A stretch of DNA of 64,000 bases from HB2-32-21 sp041603535 (GCA_041603535.1 JBFIEE010000001.1:1-64000), one strand, 5' to 3'; shown: positions 1 through 7,732, counted from the first letter of the stretch. Notes: generated by a model from the letters alone, not told the origin. A program made the numbers and translations.

Positions 1-539
1 GATTTTGGCGCGAATACCCATAGCGCAGGTTTGATGCCAGGCGCAATAGCGTACTGGACAACCGGCTCATTAATATCCGGCGAAGCACCATTAAGTTCGT
101 ATACCTCCAGTCTTATATGCACTTCGTCTGGATCACCGTCATCGTCGAGATCGCGACCCAAAACCACCGCATCGGGAGACAGCCTGGCGTTCATTAAGGT
201 GCCATGACCGACATTATTGGTGCCTTTGACAAAGGCGGCAATCGCGCTGGGATTATCGGCAAGGCAGTCGGTGGATCTCGCTATTTCGACCCCTTCAATC
301 GTTTGCGCTTTCCGCCAACCCAAGATATCTGGCGGGCAGGGGTCCTCAACGTCTGAGACTGGGGCGGGCCGCGCCGGGATGGTGGCGGGTTGCTCGATAT
401 ACCCGCTCGCACCGAATGTATTGGCGTACCAGACCCGCCACTCCCGCGGGTACCACTGCCACGGCACAAGCAAAAGACCAATAGCTAACAGAGCGATGAG
501 CAGCACTGGCCAAAATAATTTCTGCACAGAAGCGAACAA
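1..539 (-). CDS. Membrane-anchored protein of the monooxygenase operon, 3' end outside window
   Basis: This frame stays open from a TTG at 539 through the left edge, giving at least 179 residues. The TTG directly abuts the TAA stop of the upstream gene at 540-542, which suggests translational coupling; a GTG at 527 is an alternative start. There is one hydrophobic segment at about residues 9-26, so the rest probably lies in the periplasm. Residues 130-139 (DLDDDGDPDE) resemble a DxDxDG calcium-binding loop, and two cysteines lie near residues 68 and 92. I do not recognise the family. As the last visible gene of the copper monooxygenase operon it may be an accessory or assembly factor, which is inference from position only. 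The gene is real by codon pattern and continuity, but its function is unknown. Confidence 0.6.
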   Translation of the reverse strand, partial: MFASVQKLFWPVLLIALLAIGLLLVPWQWYPREWRVWYANTFGASGYIEQPATIPARPAPVSDVEDPCPPDILGWRKAQTIEGVEIARSTDCLADNPSAIAAFVKGTNNVGHGTLMNARLSPDAVVLGRDLDDDGDPDEVHIRLEVYELNGASPDINEPVVQYAIAPGIKPALWVFAPK

Positions 540-1175
540 TTAGGTCGCCGACCTGGACTTTGGTTTAGGTATAAAGATATGCCCCCGACCTGCGCCATAT
601 ATAAACACGCCGCAGCCTATGAACAGCATGAGGAAGTATTTCACATACCGGCCGTAGTCGACCTTGCCCACCGAAAAGGGGAATACCGACGTGTACTTTA
701 AGCCGGTTTCTACGTGGTGCGCGTGCACAATACCTATGTAACCACCCACCTGGGCGAAGTTATAGCGAATATTCAAAATCCCTTTGTGAAACTGTTGCGG
801 CTCCTGATAATAAATGGTCGCTGCCTCAATAGCCTCCGCCCCACCCAGGTCACCCAGGGTTGCGGTCACCCCGATATTTTTAACGTCACGAATAATACGG
901 AAATCCAGCTCCATCGCCCGCAATTCGTCACTGATGAAGTCGATCACGAAAATGCTCTCCGTGGCGATCGGGATATCCTCACAGAACTCCTGGGTTGCTC
1001 GCTCTTTCGGCAAGTAGCCAGTGAAGTGCGCCTTGTATCTGTCGATATTGATGATACAGACATCATCTTCGACAGACACGCCACCATGAGCCAGCACAGT
1101 GGCGCTACCAAACGCTGCCCAAACTACCAGGAGGCCCGCGACAACAGGCCTTTTAATTGCCGATATTCGTATCAT
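540..1175 (-). CDS. Exported His/Cys protein with C-terminal membrane anchor, monooxygenase accessory
   Basis: This 211-residue protein has a signal peptide (about 1-29) whose cleavage would expose His30 at the mature N-terminus, as in the B subunit encoded next door. The periplasmic domain keeps Cys40 and Cys65 and a HAHH cluster at 151-154. A hydrophobic segment near 180-198 is followed by a basic tail, giving an exported domain tethered by its C-terminus. This topology matches the PmoD-type accessory proteins of methane monooxygenase loci, but I cannot show sequence homology to PmoD. The gene lies 38 bases downstream of the B subunit and is probably in the same operon. A role in copper delivery or enzyme assembly is inferred from the possible metal ligands and the location. 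Confidence is high that it is a gene and moderate for its role. Confidence 0.8.
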   Translation of the reverse strand: MIRISAIKRPVVAGLLVVWAAFGSATVLAHGGVSVEDDVCIINIDRYKAHFTGYLPKERATQEFCEDIPIATESIFVIDFISDELRAMELDFRIIRDVKNIGVTATLGDLGGAEAIEAATIYYQEPQQFHKGILNIRYNFAQVGGYIGIVHAHHVETGLKYTSVFPFSVGKVDYGRYVKYFLMLFIGCGVFIYGAGRGHIFIPKPKSRSAT

Positions 1176-1213
1176 TGAATCAACAGCCTGCTCAGGTTCT
1201 ACCCATTAATATA

Positions 1214-2476
1214 TTAGAAGAAATCGGGCAACACCGCGCCGCCAACTTCCTGATAATACCGCTTACCACTATCATCGTAGTAAAAAATCATGCCTGCAAA
1301 TCGACTGTCCGGGTCATGTATCAGACCGGTCATGCGGTACTGCTCCCACAACGCATCGGAAGCAACCAGCACGACATCAACCGACTGGCCCGGTGCAATC
1401 ACATCGACTGATACGGTGAGGCCATCGCGAGACACCATTTCTTCGCCTTCATAAAACTCGCCTTTATTGACCCTGGCATTCATGAAGCGAATATTGGCGG
1501 TTGCGAATTCAGCAATGCGGAGAGGGCTTTCACCGTGATTTGTCATCTTCACACGCATGCTCAAACTGCGACCAGCCAACTCGTAACTGGCGTGCTCAAC
1601 GACCACCTCCAGATCACCCACTGGCAAGTCCATCGGCTTAACGTCGACCATGCCAGTCTGCAACGGAATGGTAATGGGATACTTGTTTTCGGCCCACAAA
1701 TAGCCAGCCAAGATCAAGGCCAGAGTGAGGGTAAAAAAGACACTGCTGGCAACAAAGTCACTCTTCGTCATCAGCTCATTGGCCCGGTCGGTACCCATTT
1801 CTCGAATACGTATAAAACGCGGTATAAACAACTCTTTTTTGGTGGCCAGCCAGTACACCAGATAAGCAACACCCATGACTATCCACACGACGTGCCAAAA
1901 ATAGACGCCGCCAAATCCGTGCAGGCCGTAAGACTCAAGGTCAACCGTGTTACCCGGCAGCGTAGTGACCTCATTGACAAACGGCTTGCCACTGGCGTTT
2001 TCCTGCACTTCCAGCCAGGCGCCTTTAGCGACGAGAGACCCGGCATCCTTAACATTTAATAGCGGGTGCACGTGGTAACGACCTGCAATACGCGCGCGCA
2101 GCACCGTTTTGTATTCATAGACCTTGCCCAGGGGAAATGCCGTCGAACGCATCATCGGAACGCCGTTAACTTCGGAATGCAACCTGAGGAAGGTCGGCCC
2201 CGGCACACCAATGTTCAAATAAACCGTATCCTCAATACTCGGCATGTGTTTTGGCCACCATTCCGAGGTGACGAACTTGCCGGTGACAGTGACCACATCT
2301 CCGACTTTGACATTCAAAGGCGTCACCTGCGTATCAAACCAGTGCACCGTGCGCATGCGCATACTCGCCAACTGCGCGCGCTCGCCATGGGCTGTAACCT
2401 CCGCGGCAAACAGCGATAGCAACAGAACCGCCAGCACACTCTTGATGGACATTTTAACCAGGAAAACTCTATTCAT
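1214..2476 (-). CDS. pmoB: Copper membrane monooxygenase subunit B (PmoB/AmoB family)
   Basis: This 420-residue subunit carries the periplasmic cupredoxin domains of a particulate methane/ammonia/hydrocarbon monooxygenase. A signal peptide ends before His30 (AHGER), and the second ligand motif is YHVH with His135 and His137. These match the three copper ligands of the family (His33, His137 and His139 in Methylococcus). Two membrane segments lie around residues 190-212 and 240-260, followed by the C-terminal cupredoxin-like domain, so the architecture is complete. The start is preceded by GGGAG at a suitable distance, and the gap to subunit A is 24 bases. The family is certain. The substrate (methane, ammonia, ethane, ethylene, propane or butane) cannot be read from the sequence. 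The surroundings favour a short-chain hydrocarbon, and the gene symbol is used in the family sense only. Confidence 0.95.
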   Translation of the reverse strand: MNRVFLVKMSIKSVLAVLLLSLFAAEVTAHGERAQLASMRMRTVHWFDTQVTPLNVKVGDVVTVTGKFVTSEWWPKHMPSIEDTVYLNIGVPGPTFLRLHSEVNGVPMMRSTAFPLGKVYEYKTVLRARIAGRYHVHPLLNVKDAGSLVAKGAWLEVQENASGKPFVNEVTTLPGNTVDLESYGLHGFGGVYFWHVVWIVMGVAYLVYWLATKKELFIPRFIRIREMGTDRANELMTKSDFVASSVFFTLTLALILAGYLWAENKYPITIPLQTGMVDVKPMDLPVGDLEVVVEHASYELAGRSLSMRVKMTNHGESPLRIAEFATANIRFMNARVNKGEFYEGEEMVSRDGLTVSVDVIAPGQSVDVVLVASDALWEQYRMTGLIHDPDSRFAGMIFYYDDSGKRYYQEVGGAVLPDFF

Positions 2477-2500
2477 TTGACCGTTTACTCCCGCAGCAGT

Positions 2501-3295
2501 CTAAATAATGCGTTTGGCGTATTTATCCAGCCCGTTAATCCAAGAACCCACGTATAGGAATACCGCGTAAACCACGATGCCGCACAAGCCAGCAAACACG
2601 GCGGTTAACGGTGTCACCGAGCCGCCAAACGTACGCAAAGTGGACTCCTCAATAATGCGCAGGTATTCAGGCGTGGTGGTACGAATGTACTGATAACCCA
2701 TCAGGTCTGCCACTGACATCAGGGTACCGTTAAATTCGATCGGCACCTTGTAAGCGGCCATAAACGACCAGTTTAACGGGTAAACCAGGGCGCCAAATAA
2801 CCCACCGCCAATCATTGCAGACACCACCAGACTACGGGTCATTGCCAGTGTGCAATCGAGTAAAATCCCCAAGCCAATATAGGATGACGGAAAGGTGAAG
2901 GACATCGGGAAATTGGTGAATTCGTAAAAATTCAAATAGCGACTCAACCACGACACCAGGCATAGCAGGGTAGTCACCGCTGTCGCAATAATCGGTAGTC
3001 GTAACCGCTGCCATATCCCGTAGGTGAAGGCACCAATAAACAGTAACAAAGTGAACGGCGAGATTAGAGGCCACCAGCGGCGATCTCGCCAGTCAATCCA
3101 ATAGTCCCAGTCCCCGGCGGTCAGCGTAAACTGAATCTGAATACCCAGGGTAATAAAGGTAAAAAGGATCAGGATAAGAATGCCGTCAAAACGACGATAT
3201 AATTTCATCGCTTTGGGGTTATCAAGAGACTTCAGATCCAGCAGTCTCCGTTTGGCTTCGGCCTCGGTAAGTCCGACTACCTGTGCGTCACTCAT
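2501..3295 (-). CDS. pmoA: Copper membrane monooxygenase subunit A (PmoA/AmoA family)
   Basis: This 264-residue integral membrane subunit has about six or seven hydrophobic segments. Family motifs are visible: GDWDYWIDWRDRRWW near residue 60, where methanotroph PmoA has GDWDFW; NFYEFTNFP; VPIEFNG; and GYQYIRTTTPEYLR near 200. These identify the PmoA/AmoA superfamily, and the changes at the primer-type motifs put it outside the classical methanotroph group. A strong ribosome site (GAGGT) lies six to seven bases before the ATG. It is the middle gene of the C-A-B operon, separated from subunit C by 141 bases that contain a stem-loop. Assignment to a hydrocarbon (ethane/ethylene/butane-like) clade is inference and needs a tree. 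Confidence 0.94.
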   Translation of the reverse strand: MSDAQVVGLTEAEAKRRLLDLKSLDNPKAMKLYRRFDGILILILFTFITLGIQIQFTLTAGDWDYWIDWRDRRWWPLISPFTLLLFIGAFTYGIWQRLRLPIIATAVTTLLCLVSWLSRYLNFYEFTNFPMSFTFPSSYIGLGILLDCTLAMTRSLVVSAMIGGGLFGALVYPLNWSFMAAYKVPIEFNGTLMSVADLMGYQYIRTTTPEYLRIIEESTLRTFGGSVTPLTAVFAGLCGIVVYAVFLYVGSWINGLDKYAKRII

Positions 3296-3367
3296 AACAA
3301 TACCTCACCTTTACCAAAGACAGTTGTCCAAAGTATAAGTTATCAGAAGGGGGGGGATCAGAAGAAA

Positions 3368-3398
3368 TATCCCCGCAAGTTTCTGGCTTGCGGGGATA
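3368..3398 (-). promoter_or_regulatory. Perfect 12-bp stem-loop between subunits C and A
   Basis: TATCCCCGCAAG at 3368-3379 pairs with CTTGCGGGGATA at 3387-3398 around a 7-base loop. It lies 38 bases past the subunit C stop in the direction of transcription. The bases after it on the minus strand are only moderately T-rich (ATTTCTTC). It could therefore be a leaky terminator or an RNA-stabilising hairpin that raises subunit C message over A and B. Stem-loops between the C and A genes are known in ammonia- and methane-oxidiser operons. An unusual run of eight G (3349-3356) follows on the way to subunit A. Confidence 0.7.
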
Positions 3399-3436
3399 CG
3401 AATTGCAAGGGCACCCTAGCTCACGGGCTTAGAGTT

Positions 3437-4234
3437 TTAGGCTGATTGCCGGTCAGCTTCTTCAGCAGTGGTCTCGGCGATCAGGCGACCCATGTTGGCG
3501 AACAACTGGACAGCCAGGGGCACGAGGAAGAACAGCGACCAGCCCAGGAAGACAAAACCCCAGTGAATCGGGGCTGCGAACAGCTCTTCAGCGTAGAAGA
3601 AAGTATGACCCCACTCATTAAAGCCGTAGTTAGGCATAATCATGAGAATACCGACAACCACGGCCAGAAACGGCAGCGATATCTTGTTCATGTACGCAGG
3701 CAGGCGCGTGTGGGTCCAGATGAACGTCGGAATCAACATCGCGGTCAGAAAGGGCAGCGCAAAATAGAAGATAATAATGTGTGTCGGCGTAAAATCCGTA
3801 TCGCGGATAGTCACCTGATGCCACGCAGCGTCAGACTCAACAGCGTTTGAAGCAATGGCTCCAGCCCAAATACCCATCACGGTGAAAACGCCGAGCAGTT
3901 TCCAGTAGCGGCTCAGTTCGAGTTCCTTGCTTATCGTGCTCGCGTCGGTCTCCCGGGTCATCCAGAAGTAGACGGAAAGAGTGACCGTAAACAAACCCAT
4001 AAAGATCACTTCCGCGTACAACAATGGCATCCAGTAGGTCTGGAATTCGTCTGAAAAGTAATCAGTACCAACGGTGAATCCCATGGTATCAAGGTAGATA
4101 CGCAGCGCAGTACCCACTGCAATTGCAAACGCGCCCGCAGTGTATGCGAAACGGTTGCGTTTAAAATGTCCGGTCAGCTTGCTTTCTGCGGCTGCTGTAT
4201 CCAGAGCGACAGCCTGTGTATTTGTATTAGCCAT
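3437..4234 (-). CDS. pmoC: Copper membrane monooxygenase subunit C (PmoC/AmoC family)
   Basis: This 265-residue membrane subunit is predicted to have about five or six membrane segments after a cytoplasmic N-terminus. The metal site thought to house the active copper is intact: Asp135, His139 (DAAWH) and His152 (FTPTH) keep the D-x3-H-x12-H spacing of Asp156, His160 and His173 in Methylococcus PmoC. The ribosome site AAGGGG lies about eight bases before the ATG. It is the first gene of the operon and faces the divergent AraC-type regulator across 592 bases. All known metal ligands in B and C being present argues for an active enzyme. Confidence 0.95.
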   Translation of the reverse strand: MANTNTQAVALDTAAAESKLTGHFKRNRFAYTAGAFAIAVGTALRIYLDTMGFTVGTDYFSDEFQTYWMPLLYAEVIFMGLFTVTLSVYFWMTRETDASTISKELELSRYWKLLGVFTVMGIWAGAIASNAVESDAAWHQVTIRDTDFTPTHIIIFYFALPFLTAMLIPTFIWTHTRLPAYMNKISLPFLAVVVGILMIMPNYGFNEWGHTFFYAEELFAAPIHWGFVFLGWSLFFLVPLAVQLFANMGRLIAETTAEEADRQSA

Positions 4235-4450
4235 TTTTGTGCCCCTTAGTTAATGCTATCGTAGCGCTCGGTTGCGTCACCCCTCGCAAGAGCGGGATTA
4301 CCACAACAACCTTCGTATCACGACCACAATATACGCAAAGCAATCGAGCCGACGCAGAGCAAAAGATGACAATAGTATTGCAGAAAGTGACACGGGTAAC
4401 ACGACCCATACATCGCAAGAATCGGTAAATTAGCCATTAAAACCAATAGG

Positions 4451-4483
4451 TTACATGAAATTTATGGGCATAATTTCATGTAA
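4451..4483. promoter_or_regulatory. 33-base inverted repeat, candidate operator
   Basis: TTACATGAAATT (4451-4462) and AATTTCATGTAA (4472-4483) are perfect 12-base arms around a 9-base centre. It lies 217 bases upstream of the subunit C start and 343 bases upstream of the regulator start. It has no T-run and sits between divergent genes, so a terminator is unlikely. A dimeric repressor or activator site is the simplest reading. Confidence 0.6.
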
Positions 4484-4542
4484 TCATATACATAAGTACA
4501 CGGCATAATCAGGCTTTGCCGCCCGCCCTCAAACACGCAACG

Positions 4543-4567
4543 CCAGAATCCGAATTCCAGAATCCGA
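4543..4567. repeat. Two direct repeats of CCAGAATCCGA, 14-base period
   Basis: CCAGAATCCGA occurs at 4543-4553 and again at 4557-4567. AraC-family regulators usually bind direct repeats on one or two helical faces. This pair, 260 bases before the regulator gene, is therefore a candidate half-site pair, though the 14-base period is shorter than the usual 21. Confidence 0.5.
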
Positions 4568-4575
4568 TATATTAA

Positions 4576-4588
4576 CTGCACGGTGCAG
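4576..4588. promoter_or_regulatory. 13-base palindrome CTGCAC-N-GTGCAG
   Basis: CTGCACGGTGCAG is symmetrical apart from its central base and lies nine bases after the direct repeat pair. It is a small candidate protein-binding site within the same control region. Confidence 0.35.
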
Positions 4589-4826
4589 TATTCGAGCAAG
4601 CTACCAAAGCGCAAACATCCGCCACTTCATTTTATTATTAGACCTTGCCTACCAGCTGCTTTGAGTGCAACATCAAAACTGACATTGGCGACGCATGTGG
4701 TCCCGGCATGGACCAGGACAAATGTCCGTGCGAAAATTCTAAAACTAGTTTGTCCCTGCAATGCAAATAAGAACGCTAATTAAGCACCGCCATCCGCTGA
4801 TTTGACGTTAGCGATGAGACAAAAAA

Positions 4827-5909
4827 ATGACTCAAACTCAAAAACCCGGAAAAAAAAATGGCGACCCACTATCCAGAGCCCTACAAATGGGTGTTTCCGG
4901 TGGTTACTTTGTTTCAGCCAGCTATGCCAATCTTATATTCCATACACTGGGCGGCAGCGAGGAAGCTGAGCGCTGCTTTGAACGTCGCGGTATTACCAGA
5001 GATCTACTCAGCGATTCGGCCACTAAAATTGAATTTGAACCGCTTTGCGAGGCTGTATTCGAACTGATTGAGAAACTTCACATTAAGCAAGCTGGGCTGT
5101 CCATCGGAACCAAAATCCATGTCTCTAGTCACGGCACCATCGGAATGGCCATTATCAGCAGTGAAACAGTCGGCCAGGCCATACACGATGCGGCCAAGTA
5201 TTACAAAACAGCCATTAATTTTTGTGATCTGAATGTCTATCATGAAAATGACAGCGTCATCCTCGAGATCGTGGAAACCCACGAAAGACCAGAAGTCCAG
5301 GCCATCGTTGCAGAAGCGATGATGTTAACGCTGCAAAATGCCCTGGAATTTGTCAGCGGTAAAAAGCTCACCTGTAGCAAGGTCATTTTCGGTTATTCGC
5401 CACCACCTTATAGCACCGACTACCACAATTACTTCTCCGGGCAGGTCGAGTTTTCTGGTAAGCAGCATAAAATGATACTACCTAAATACGTGCTTGATAT
5501 GCGATGCATCACCGCCGATGAGAATATCCATCGCCTCGCTGAAGAACAGCTACAACAGAAAATGCAGGACATCCGCGCCAACAATCTGACTGTGCAACAC
5601 GTCCTGAACCTGATGCGGCGCTCACCCGGCAATATGCCAACACTGGAAGACCTCGCCAAATCGTTTAACGTTTCCTCGAGAACCATGATTCGCCATTTCC
5701 AGGCAGAGGGCACTAACTACCGGGAGTTACGGGACCGCGTGCACAAACAACTGGCAACGGAAGCCCTGCGTAATACCGACAATTCTGTTGAATCAATCGC
5801 CATGGAACTCGGCTATCAGGACACCGCGAGTTTTCGGCGCGCATTCAAACGCTGGACGAGCTGCTCGCCCTCCCAATACCGCGAACAAAGCAGACACTCC
5901 ACACCCTGA
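4827..5909 (+). CDS. AraC-family transcriptional regulator with arabinose-binding-like N-domain
   Basis: This 360-residue protein has an N-terminal ligand-sensing domain (about residues 30-215) of the kind found in OruR/ArgR-like AraC proteins. A C-terminal double helix-turn-helix follows at about 255-350, including SFNVSSRTMIRHFQAEG and the conserved end motif ELGYQDTASFRRAFKRW. It is divergent from the monooxygenase operon and precedes an SDR gene by 56 bases. By position it probably senses the hydrocarbon or its alcohol and controls the island; this is inference. The ATG start is preceded only by a weak GAGA-type ribosome site. Confidence 0.88.
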   Translation: MTQTQKPGKKNGDPLSRALQMGVSGGYFVSASYANLIFHTLGGSEEAERCFERRGITRDLLSDSATKIEFEPLCEAVFELIEKLHIKQAGLSIGTKIHVSSHGTIGMAIISSETVGQAIHDAAKYYKTAINFCDLNVYHENDSVILEIVETHERPEVQAIVAEAMMLTLQNALEFVSGKKLTCSKVIFGYSPPPYSTDYHNYFSGQVEFSGKQHKMILPKYVLDMRCITADENIHRLAEEQLQQKMQDIRANNLTVQHVLNLMRRSPGNMPTLEDLAKSFNVSSRTMIRHFQAEGTNYRELRDRVHKQLATEALRNTDNSVESIAMELGYQDTASFRRAFKRWTSCSPSQYREQSRHSTP

Positions 5910-5965
5910 ATTTATAGAAGTTTTTTCCACCCAACGTATAATCCACCAAAACTAAAGAGGCCCCC

Positions 5966-6784
5966 ATGTCGACAGATTCCATCCCCGTATCACTGGCCGG
6001 TAAAGTAGCGTTGATCACTGGATCGGCCCGCGGTCTAGGCGCCGAAATTGCCCGGACTATGGCGCGCGCCGGGGCCGCCATTATGGTTACTGACATACTC
6101 GAAGACCTGGGCAAAACCATGGTAGCCGAAATAGAAGACGCTGGCGGTCGCGCGGCTTTTTTGCCGCAAAATGTCACTCGCGAATCAGACTGGGAAAACG
6201 TCATTGCCGCGACAGTATCCACTCTGGGTGGCCTGGACATCGTCGTTAATAACGCGGGTATAGAGATTTGCGCCCTGGTCGAAAACACCAGTCTGGAAGA
6301 TTTCCAGCGCATTCTCGACGTGAATGTCACCGGCGTTTTTCTCGGCCTGAAACATGCCGGCAAAGCCATGAAACCTGGCGGTATCGCGGGCCGCGGGGGT
6401 TCTATCATCAACCTTTCGTCTGTCGCTGGTCTGCGCGGCTTTTCTGGGCTAAGCGCCTATTGTGGCAGCAAAGGTGCGGTCAAATTGCTGACCAAAGCCG
6501 CCGCCGTAGAGTTCGGTAACTTGAAATACGGCATTCGCGTCAACTCTATTCACCCCGGCCTGATACCCACCGACATGGGCAATGCGGTGCTCAAGGGCTT
6601 TATTGCGGCGGGGCTTGGCGCCGACGAAGCATCTGTACAGGCAGCATTTGAACGCAGCACCCCGCTGGGGATGATTGGCCAACCATCTGACATCGCGAAA
6701 GCTGCATTGTTTCTGGCCAGCGACCAGTCTCCCTGGGTCACCGGCGCAGAGATTGTCGTTGATGGCGGCGCAACTGCCAGCTAG
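5966..6784 (+). CDS. SDR-family NAD(P)-dependent oxidoreductase
   Basis: This 272-residue classical short-chain dehydrogenase has the cofactor motif TGSARGLG at 18-25, NNAG near 95-98, catalytic Ser near 151-152 (NLSS) and YxxxK as Tyr165 and Lys169. Asp43 after the second strand favours NAD over NADP. The start has AAAGAGG at good spacing. It follows the AraC-type gene on the same strand by 56 bases, so the two may be co-transcribed. The likely role is oxidation of the alcohol made by the monooxygenase, or another step of hydrocarbon or fatty-acid breakdown. The substrate cannot be assigned. Confidence 0.88.
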   Translation: MSTDSIPVSLAGKVALITGSARGLGAEIARTMARAGAAIMVTDILEDLGKTMVAEIEDAGGRAAFLPQNVTRESDWENVIAATVSTLGGLDIVVNNAGIEICALVENTSLEDFQRILDVNVTGVFLGLKHAGKAMKPGGIAGRGGSIINLSSVAGLRGFSGLSAYCGSKGAVKLLTKAAAVEFGNLKYGIRVNSIHPGLIPTDMGNAVLKGFIAAGLGADEASVQAAFERSTPLGMIGQPSDIAKAALFLASDQSPWVTGAEIVVDGGATAS

Positions 6785-6813
6785 ACAACAACTGCTGACA
6801 CTGAAAACCTTGC

Positions 6814-7467
6814 CTAGCGTTTGCCCACGCTGTTGATCCAGCGGAAAATACGCACCCACTGATCACGGTCGGGCAAGGTTTTCACCGGAGCGAACTCGAA
6901 TATCGATAAGCCCTTTTCAGCCGCGCGAATATAGTTCTGACTGGCTCGCAAAACAGCGAGGTAGGGCAACTTCTTACCACTGGGCAAGCGTAGCGCATCG
7001 AGATATTCGTATAAATCGTGGGCTGCAACGGTGTTTTCTCGCACCCTGTTAGCCACCGTGGCAAACTTGACGTCGGCATTGACCACTTTGCGTAGTTTAT
7101 TGACCTCGTTCAAAAAATTCCTGGCGGCCCGCACATCAATCGGGGATGGTAGTACCGGCATCAGGATAATATCGGCCTTACGCACCAACTCGGCAAGCGG
7201 GCGCCCATGAACTGCAGCCGGGCTGTCCATGATCACGTAGTCCGTATTTTTAGGAATACGAACTGCGTCCTGTGATCCGGCTATACCAACAATAGGCGCT
7301 CGATCACCACCGCGAGCCTCCAGCCAGTCAATGCTCGACTCCTGCGGATCGTAATCCACCAACGCCACACTCTTGCCCCGCGCGGCATAGTAACCGGCCA
7401 GATTCGTGGCCAGCGTGGTCTTGCCGCATCCCCCTTTTGAATTCATAACAAGTATTGAGCGCATCAA
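6814..7467 (-). CDS. Orphan ParA/MinD-like P-loop ATPase
   Basis: This 217-residue ATPase has the deviant Walker A KGGCGKTT at 11-18 and VDYDPQ after the second strand, followed by the switch II-like VIMDSPAAV near 77-85. It is shorter than chromosomal ParA and has no N-terminal DNA-binding domain. No ParB gene or parS-like site is adjacent, so it more likely positions a cellular complex or is a stand-alone ParA of unknown cargo. It is convergent with the SDR at 5966-6784, with 29 bases between the stops. The start could be the first or the second Met. Its presence inside a catabolic island is odd. Confidence 0.82.
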   Translation of the reverse strand: MMRSILVMNSKGGCGKTTLATNLAGYYAARGKSVALVDYDPQESSIDWLEARGGDRAPIVGIAGSQDAVRIPKNTDYVIMDSPAAVHGRPLAELVRKADIILMPVLPSPIDVRAARNFLNEVNKLRKVVNADVKFATVANRVRENTVAAHDLYEYLDALRLPSGKKLPYLAVLRASQNYIRAAEKGLSIFEFAPVKTLPDRDQWVRIFRWINSVGKR

Positions 7468-7606
7468 GGAAAATCCTTTTATTTATCGGAGCGAAAAGAA
7501 TAAGAAATGCGTGGTGGTATTTCAATGGAATTGCGAACTATTTGACGAATTCGTCCCGACTAAATCGCTAACCGTTTAAAAAAAATTGCGTTTATCGATC
7601 TGCCCT

Positions 7607-7627
7607 AAGCGGCAAGCGGCAAGCGGC
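7607..7627. repeat. Three tandem copies of AAGCGGC
   Basis: The heptamer AAGCGGC occurs at 7607-7613, 7614-7620 and 7621-7627 without interruption, in the gap upstream of the ParA-like gene and next to a terminator. Its function is unknown; it may be a slippage product. Confidence 0.7.
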
Positions 7628-7653
7628 GCCAGCGCCACGCACCAGAATGGCAT

Positions 7654-7684
7654 AAAAAAGCCGCTACTGGTGAGCGGCCTTTTT
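7654..7684 (-). terminator. Rho-independent terminator after tandem SDR genes
   Basis: GCCGCT (7660-7665) pairs with AGCGGC (7673-7678) around ACTGGTG. A-rich and T-rich tracts flank the stem on both sides, so it can work in either direction. On the minus strand it lies about 50 bases past the SDR gene ending at 7733 and would end the acyl-CoA synthetase/SDR transcript before the ParA-like gene. Confidence 0.8.
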
Positions 7685-7732
7685 AAAACCCCTTAAAGCT
7701 ACAGATACTCAAAGCCACAAGAGTATGCGCAG

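Larger units (their letters stand above)
4235..4826. promoter_or_regulatory. Divergent control region between monooxygenase operon and AraC-type gene
   Basis: These 592 bases hold no credible gene. They contain a 33-base inverted repeat (4451-4483), an 11-base direct repeat (4543-4567) and a 13-base palindrome (4576-4588), each listed separately. I found no convincing -35/-10 pair or sigma-54 site for either direction. The size and symmetry elements fit a regulated divergent promoter region, with the AraC-type protein as the obvious candidate ligand sensor. Confidence 0.6.

Noticed and set aside
217..543. Plus-strand reading frame across the left end
   Set aside because: It lies opposite the continuous minus-strand frame of the operon-end protein, which has a membrane segment and sensible composition.
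714..1178. Plus-strand frame opposite the exported His/Cys protein
   Set aside because: Shadow frame; the opposite strand has a signal peptide and fits the operon.
4235..4450. Possible sigma-54 or sigma-70 promoter for the monooxygenase operon
   Set aside because: No -24/-12 spacing is right, and the best -10-like TATATT has no acceptable -35.
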